DNA of 9,497 nucleotides from Oscillospiraceae bacterium (GTDB taxonomy: Bacteria > Bacillota > Clostridia > Oscillospirales > Acutalibacteraceae). Location of the stretch: positions 1 through 9,497 of the forward strand of contig DOUO01000134.1 of NCBI GenBank assembly GCA_003520555.1. The letters run 5' to 3'. Position numbers and translations under genes: made by a program. The notes under the pieces were generated by a model. That model ran no database searches, was not told the DNA's origin, and was given only the letters and a program-made list of their open reading frames with translations. Each line of letters starts with the position of its first letter. Within the stretch, counting starts at the first letter, position 1. Positions 5,958 through 9,497 of this stretch are shown here, in pieces.

Positions 5958-7334
5958 TCAAATAGGCAAAAGCGCCTTTGCTACGGCAAAGTAAATTAAC
6001 AGCGACAAAGAGTCGCAGACCGTCGAAATAAGCGGATTTGCCATAACCGCAGGGTCAAAGCCGATTTTACTTGCCAGAATAGGCAGGCTTGCGCCCACGA
6101 TTTTTGCCATTATAATTGTGCCGACCAGCGTTGCCGAAACCACCAAGGCGATTTCCGCCGGACTTCCGGTGCCCGTGTAGCCGCGCAAATCAAAGAACAG
6201 AAGCTTGAAGAAGTTTGCCACGGCAAGCGTAAGTCCGCAAAGCACCGCTACGCGGATTTCCTTCCACAAAACAGAAAGAATGTTTCTGAATTCAATTTCA
6301 CCCAGCGACAGCGCGCGGATTACCGAAACAGAAGCCTGCGATCCGGCGTTGCCGCCCGAACCTGTAATCATGGGGATAAACGACGACAGAATAATTATCT
6401 GTGCCAAAACACCGTCAAACGACGAAATTATTGTACTTGTAAAGGTTGCGGACAACATCAGTATCAACAGCCACGGAGCGCGTTTGCGGTAAATTCCGAA
6501 AACGCCTGTTCTCATATACGGCTTGTCGGAGGGCAATACCGCCGCCATTTTTTCAATATCCTCGGTTGCCTCTTCCTGGATAACGTCGATAGCGTCGTCA
6601 ATGGTTACAATACCCACAAGACGCATTTCATTGTCAACAACGGGCAGCGCCAAAAAGTTGTAGTTTGAGAACATTTGGGCAACCTGCTCCTGGTCGTCAA
6701 GCGTGTGAACGGAAATGACGTTTTCCTCCATCATGTCCCGTACCTTGGTGTCGTCCTCCGCAAGCAGCAGGTCTTTTACCGTTGTAATACCAATCAGCTT
6801 GTTGTTTTCATCGTTGACATAGCAGGTGTAAATTGTTTCCTTGTCAACGCCCGTGCGCCTGATGCGCTTTATTGCCATTTCCGCGGTCATGTCGGGACGC
6901 AGCACAATGAACTCGGTGGTCATAATGGAGCCCGCGCTGTCCTCGGGATATTTCAGCAGCTCGTTAATCTGCTTGCGCATATCCTTATCCGCCTGGCGCA
7001 AAATTCTTTTGACAACGTTAGCCGGCATTTCCTCAATCAGGTCAACGGCGTCGTCAACAAACAGTTCGTCAACAACCTCCTTGAGCTCGCTGTCGCTGAA
7101 GCCGTGAATCAAAAATTCCTGCGTTTCGTCGTCCATTTCAACAAAGGTTTCCGCCGCAAGCTCCTTGGGCAGAATCCTGAACAAAATCGGGGTTTTTTCA
7201 TCCTGTAGCTCCTCGAAAACCGCCGCGATATCAAACGGCTTCATGGTAACCAGAATGTCCCGCAAGGTGCCGTATTTCTTGGTTTCAAGCAGCACCTTGA
7301 TAGTTTCGGTTAGGGTTACATTAACCTGAACCAT
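5958..7334 (-). CDS. mgtE: Magnesium transporter MgtE
   Basis: MgtE forms a homodimeric Mg2+ channel in the cytoplasmic membrane that closes when its cytosolic domains bind Mg2+. This 458-residue product has the full plan: an acidic helical N domain (about 1-128), the YPEDSAGSIMT joint (129-139), two CBS domains (about 140-260), a linking helix and five membrane segments (about 287-457). The pore signatures are present: GSGGNAGSQAS (325-335) and DPAVMANPLISTVCD (427-441), whose last Asp corresponds to the pore aspartate of known MgtE. Length is normal. Two ATG codons stand side by side; the second (7334) is preferred because AGGAGG lies seven bases before it and only four before the first (7337). 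The gene has its own consensus promoter (7566-7594), a long structured leader and a terminator, so it appears to be a single-gene unit. Confidence 0.95.
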   Translation of the reverse strand: MVQVNVTLTETIKVLLETKKYGTLRDILVTMKPFDIAAVFEELQDEKTPILFRILPKELAAETFVEMDDETQEFLIHGFSDSELKEVVDELFVDDAVDLIEEMPANVVKRILRQADKDMRKQINELLKYPEDSAGSIMTTEFIVLRPDMTAEMAIKRIRRTGVDKETIYTCYVNDENNKLIGITTVKDLLLAEDDTKVRDMMEENVISVHTLDDQEQVAQMFSNYNFLALPVVDNEMRLVGIVTIDDAIDVIQEEATEDIEKMAAVLPSDKPYMRTGVFGIYRKRAPWLLILMLSATFTSTIISSFDGVLAQIIILSSFIPMITGSGGNAGSQASVSVIRALSLGEIEFRNILSVLWKEIRVAVLCGLTLAVANFFKLLFFDLRGYTGTGSPAEIALVVSATLVGTIIMAKIVGASLPILASKIGFDPAVMANPLISTVCDSLSLLIYFAVAKALLPI

Positions 7335-7337
7335 CAT

Positions 7338-7560
7338 CTCTCCTCCTTCGGCTTTGTGTGCGTCGTGGAAAGACGTGTTCTTGGGTAAACCTTAAAGTAT
7401 TACCGCGCAATTACAGGCGGTAATTACAGGGTGATACTTTAAGTAAAATGAACGCAGATTAACCGTTCATTTCTACTTCGCCCGGGAACTCCGCCTAAAT
7501 TTCCGTCTGCGTCCATTAAAGTTTCACCTCGCTAATCCGTTTCGGCAAATGCCGTATACA
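7338..7560 (-). promoter_or_regulatory. Structured mgtE leader with mutually exclusive pairings (candidate cis-regulatory RNA)
   Basis: In RNA order the leader has segment A GGTGAAACTTTAA (7528-7516), B TTAAAGTATCACC (7442-7430) and C GGTAATACTTTAA (7404-7392). B can pair with A or with C, in each case 12 of 13 bases. A:B is extended by TGGACGCAGA/TCTGCGTTCA (7515-7506 with 7458-7449), making a helix of over 20 bp. The rival fold has B:C plus a 14-bp hairpin (7478-7464 with 7454-7441). When B is taken, C's end can form ATTACCGC/GCGGTAAT (7424-7417 with 7406-7399). A small CGGC-ATTT-GCCG hairpin (7554-7543) opens the leader. No T run follows any stem and the mgtE ribosome binding site is not visibly hidden, so the output step is unclear. 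The M-box consensus is not recognised. Confidence 0.65.
7439..7516 (-). CDS. Possible 25-codon leader peptide upstream of mgtE
   Basis: An ATG at 7516 opens a frame that reads MDADGNLGGVPGRSRN and nine more residues (to VHFT) before TAA at 7439-7441. It is preceded by GAGGTGA, a seven-base complement of the 16S rRNA 3' end, eight bases before the ATG when counted from GGTG. The site and the A of the start codon lie in leader segment A, and the stop lies in segment B, so translation would decide which pairing is possible. The peptide starts with acidic residues and holds one proline. Enterobacterial magnesium genes use acidic or proline-rich leader peptides (mgtL), which makes the idea attractive, but there is no visible sequence relation. 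Some codons (CGG, AGA, CGA) are unlike those of neighbouring genes, so the frame may be chance. Confidence 0.4.
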   Translation of the reverse strand: MDADGNLGGVPGRSRNERLICVHFT

Positions 7561-7565
7561 ATATT

Positions 7566-7594
7566 ATTTTAGTCTATTTTGCCCTTATTGTCAA
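7566..7594 (-). promoter_or_regulatory. Sigma-A type promoter of mgtE
   Basis: On the - strand TTGACA (7589-7594) and TAAAAT (7566-7571) are separated by exactly 17 bases. Transcription should start near 7558-7560, which gives the mgtE message a leader of about 220 nt. Confidence 0.85.
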
Positions 7595-7653
7595 TCTGTT
7601 TTTCACAACAGAACGTCATGCGGACATATTTTTGCAATAGCGGTTTATTAATC

Positions 7654-7681
7654 TTGATTTTTTTTAAATCTATAGTATAAT
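7654..7681 (+). promoter_or_regulatory. Promoter of the four-helix membrane protein gene
   Basis: TTGATT (7654-7659) and TATAAT (7676-7681) are 16 bases apart, about 45 bases before the ATG at 7727. It points away from the mgtE promoter, so the two genes are divergent with separate promoters. No shared operator is obvious between them. Confidence 0.75.
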
Positions 7682-7726
7682 AATGAATGAACATAAAGTA
7701 TATTATTAACTTTTACGGAGGTTTTC

Positions 7727-8329
7727 ATGAAAAGTCTTGTTAAAAAATATTTGCCGTACGCGGCGGTTATTCTTGTTGTATTTTTGATTGTGCCGCTGTT
7801 TTTTACAGGCAAAGATAAAGGCGGATTTACTCCCGTGCTGTACTACTTTATCTTTTTGATTACCACTGTCGCGTGCGCGACGGTTTTCAGCGCCAAGAAC
7901 GGTCTGGATTTTCTTTTCGCGTTAATCGCGCCGATTGCGTTTTTATTTACAATGTTTATCTATCTGGGCGGCTTCAGCCTGTTTTCGGTAATCCTGCTTG
8001 TGCTTTACCTTGTGGCAGGTGTTTTCGGACTGTTTTTGGGAGATTTGGTGTTCGGGGAGGAACGTCATAAAAAGGAAAAACAGGATCAGAAGAAGGCTGA
8101 GGAGGTTTTGCTTAGGGCAAAGCGCCGCGACGAACGCGAAAGCCGCAGAATTAACAGGGAAAACGCCGTTGCCTCGGCTCCGCGCGCAGCGTCCGAAAGC
8201 CCGCAAAATGAAAAGAGCAGCGAAGAAGTCTCCGCTGCCGTAAGCGCGCCGTCCGTTGACGACGATGATTTTGATTATGATAAATACATGTCGGACATCG
8301 ACAGGCTTTTGGAGGACGAAAAGCATTAA
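7727..8329 (+). CDS. Four-helix membrane protein with charged cytoplasmic tail, unknown function
   Basis: The 200-residue product has four hydrophobic segments (about 9-26, 36-54, 60-80 and 84-108). A strongly charged stretch follows (110-147, KKEKQDQKKAEEVLLRAKRR, probably helical or coiled coil), then a Ser/Ala-rich linker and an acidic end (DDDDFDYDKY, 178-187). The basic N-terminus and the even number of helices put both ends in the cytoplasm. I do not recognise a family or catalytic motif. A scaffold or regulatory role of the tail is only a guess. GGAGG lies five bases before the ATG and a promoter is present, so it is surely a gene. It has no terminator of its own: its stop codon overlaps that of the convergent methyltransferase gene. 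Confidence 0.85.
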   Translation: MKSLVKKYLPYAAVILVVFLIVPLFFTGKDKGGFTPVLYYFIFLITTVACATVFSAKNGLDFLFALIAPIAFLFTMFIYLGGFSLFSVILLVLYLVAGVFGLFLGDLVFGEERHKKEKQDQKKAEEVLLRAKRRDERESRRINRENAVASAPRAASESPQNEKSSEEVSAAVSAPSVDDDDFDYDKYMSDIDRLLEDEKH

Positions 8330-9384
8330 ACGCAGTACAGGTTTGTATCCCACGCCGGAATGTACGGGTGGTGCCGCAAATATATTTTGTATTCGGGATT
8401 AAGCTTTTTAATTAAAAGCGGAAGCCTGAAAATATCTTCAAAACGATGATACGCTGAGAAATTTAGCTTTGGCTTAAAGTTTTTCAGCGTATTTTTTGCG
8501 CCTGTAAGCGTTTCAAAATCCGCGCCCTCAACGTCGGCCTTTATATATGTTGCCGCCGCTCCGCAAAGTATTGTGTCAAGAGAGGCAACACGGGTTTGCG
8601 CGCCGCTGTCCGAAATCGCGCTGTTGCGCCCTGCCTTGTTGTTAAAGGTGAGCACAGTGTTGCGGCTGTACGCGCCTAACTGCCAAAGCTCAACTCCGCG
8701 CATATCGCGGCAATGCTCCGACAGCTTTCGGAAATTCCTGCCGTTTGGTTCAAACGCGACTATTTTGCGGTAATTATTGCCGGCGTAGTGCAGAAACTCG
8801 TCAATCGTGTCGCCGTTGTACGCGCCCAAATCCACATAAAACTCGTTTTGCCCGAGCTTCAGAATGTTTTTAAACGCCTCGTCCTTTTCCGTTGTAATTT
8901 CATCAAGCAGGGAAATTTCACCCGTAAAATAAAACCGGAGCACGTTTTTGTATACGCGGCGCGAAGCTTCGTCCTCAAGCACATCATATGCCGCTTCAAG
9001 TCCCTGACGGTATTTTTCAACAAAATCCCCGTCAAACAAAACGTCGCCGAACACAGGCACGGCAGGCACAAGAGTTGTGTGCTTACCGGCAACCTCCTTT
9101 ATGTGCGCCATCACGTCCGGAAGCTGACTCGCGAAGCAGAGCGCAACGGCAAAATCACCGTGCTCCGCTTCAAGCTCAGATAGCTTTTTTACGCGAAAAC
9201 CGTGAAAGCTCTGGCCGCGCACAAAGTCGTCGCTTGCCATAACGTCCGAGGGCTTTATTCCGTATTTTTCAAAGGCGCGAAGCACTTTGTCCGCTCCGTC
9301 GCCCATTCCGTAAAGCACAACGGGCTTGCCGCAGGTTTTAAGCCTTTCCCATACAGTCTGCGTGTTGTTAAGAAATTCGAGCAT
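8326..9384 (-). CDS. FkbM family SAM-dependent methyltransferase
   Basis: The 352-residue product has a Rossmann-like N-terminal part (about 18-112, PVVLYGMGDGADKVL and a FHGFRV segment). This resembles the nucleotide-fold modules found in sugar-processing and glycan proteins. The C-terminal FkbM methyltransferase domain (about 175-352) has motif I FYVDLGAYNGDT (183-194), the acidic FEPN (211-214) that should bind the SAM ribose, and KADVEGAD (282-289). FkbM enzymes usually O-methylate sugars or polyketides; the substrate here is unknown, and glycan or lipid-linked sugar methylation is an inference. The start at 9384 has AGGAGG five bases upstream. The gene follows a ribosomal RNA operon terminator so closely that no promoter fits between them. 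It ends in a 4-base overlap with the convergent membrane protein gene. Confidence 0.88.
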   Translation of the reverse strand: MLEFLNNTQTVWERLKTCGKPVVLYGMGDGADKVLRAFEKYGIKPSDVMASDDFVRGQSFHGFRVKKLSELEAEHGDFAVALCFASQLPDVMAHIKEVAGKHTTLVPAVPVFGDVLFDGDFVEKYRQGLEAAYDVLEDEASRRVYKNVLRFYFTGEISLLDEITTEKDEAFKNILKLGQNEFYVDLGAYNGDTIDEFLHYAGNNYRKIVAFEPNGRNFRKLSEHCRDMRGVELWQLGAYSRNTVLTFNNKAGRNSAISDSGAQTRVASLDTILCGAAATYIKADVEGADFETLTGAKNTLKNFKPKLNFSAYHRFEDIFRLPLLIKKLNPEYKIYLRHHPYIPAWDTNLYCV

Positions 9385-9394
9385 TTTTCCTCCT

Positions 9395-9424
9395 AAACAA
9401 AAACGCCCACCCTACTGGGTGGAC
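9395..9424 (-). terminator. Terminator of the ribosomal RNA operon
   Basis: On the - strand GTCCACCC and GGGTGGGC (9417-9424 and 9405-9412) form an 8-bp stem with one G-U pair and an AGTA loop, followed by GTTTTTGTTT. It starts about nine bases after the inferred 5S rRNA 3' end. Confidence 0.9.
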
Positions 9425-9432
9425 ACTTTCAT

Positions 9433-9497
9433 AGTGTTGGCATCTCCCTATTTTCACAGCCCGTCTCCGGACAACTATTTTCGGCACCACTGAGCTT
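9433..9497 (-). rRNA. rrf: 5S ribosomal RNA, 3' half (runs off the right edge)
   Basis: Read on the - strand from the window edge, AAGCTCAGTGGTGCCGA matches the conserved 5S stretch AAGCUC...GCCGA. A helix with a GAGA tetraloop (GTCCG/CGGGC), GGGAGATGCC and an AACACT end follow. The AACACT should pair with the 5' end, which lies outside. About 65 of roughly 117 bases are present, and the exact 3' end is uncertain by a few bases. It implies that a 16S-23S-5S operon lies to the right on the - strand. Confidence 0.85.

Noticed and set aside
7338..7560. Canonical M-box (ykoK) Mg2+ riboswitch upstream of mgtE
   Set aside because: The position is ideal, but I could not find its conserved core strings, and the A/B/C pairing plan differs. 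A covariance search is needed before excluding a divergent member.
8573..9396. Several + strand frames of 60-160 codons opposite the methyltransferase gene
   Set aside because: They are antisense to a gene with complete SAM-binding motifs and carry no start signals or domains of their own.
9385..9497. Riboswitch with terminator in front of the methyltransferase gene
   Set aside because: The hairpins at first suggest a riboswitch leader. However, AAGCTCAGTGGTGCCGA and GGGAGATGCC identify the sequence as the 3' half of 5S rRNA followed by the rRNA operon terminator.

Overview
The window looks like chromosomal DNA from a Clostridia-type member of the Bacillota (Firmicutes), probably an anaerobic gut or sediment lineage. 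The signs are strong GGAGG-type ribosome binding sites, clean TTGACA/TATAAT promoters in A+T-rich spacers, abundant intrinsic terminators, an oxygen-sensitive BadF/HgdC-type activase and a Gram-positive 5S rRNA. I cannot place it to genus. No mobile element, CRISPR array or tRNA is visible.

Layout, left to right. Positions 1-39 hold the last codons of a + strand gene, followed by a strong terminator (74-104). On the - strand, a two-gene operon (4444 down to 225) encodes the two pieces of a very large 2-hydroxyacyl-CoA dehydratase activase-like protein that is usually one polypeptide; it has a consensus promoter (4530-4559) and a strong terminator (164-203). The spacer at 4560-4766 holds a large hairpin and an 18-bp palindrome beside the promoter of a small + strand gene for a membrane-anchored basic protein (4767-5078). 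That gene converges with a membrane-anchored papain-like C39-type protein (5878-5051, - strand), and a bidirectional terminator lies inside the small reading frame.

Next on the - strand is the magnesium transporter gene mgtE (7334-5958). Its leader of about 220 nt is the most striking part of the window. Three 13-nt segments can pair in two mutually exclusive ways, and a 25-codon upstream reading frame begins inside one segment and stops inside another. I do not recognise the M-box magnesium riboswitch consensus in it, so this may be a different, peptide-coupled control element.

A divergent promoter drives a + strand gene for a four-helix membrane protein of unknown function (7727-8329). Its stop codon overlaps that of a convergent FkbM-type methyltransferase gene (9384-8326). 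The methyltransferase gene lies directly behind a ribosomal RNA operon: the right edge (9433-9497) is the 3' half of a 5S rRNA on the - strand, followed by a terminator only about 10 bases before the methyltransferase ribosome binding site.

The genes do not form one pathway. The clear functional unit is the split activase pair; the others are separate housekeeping or envelope functions.
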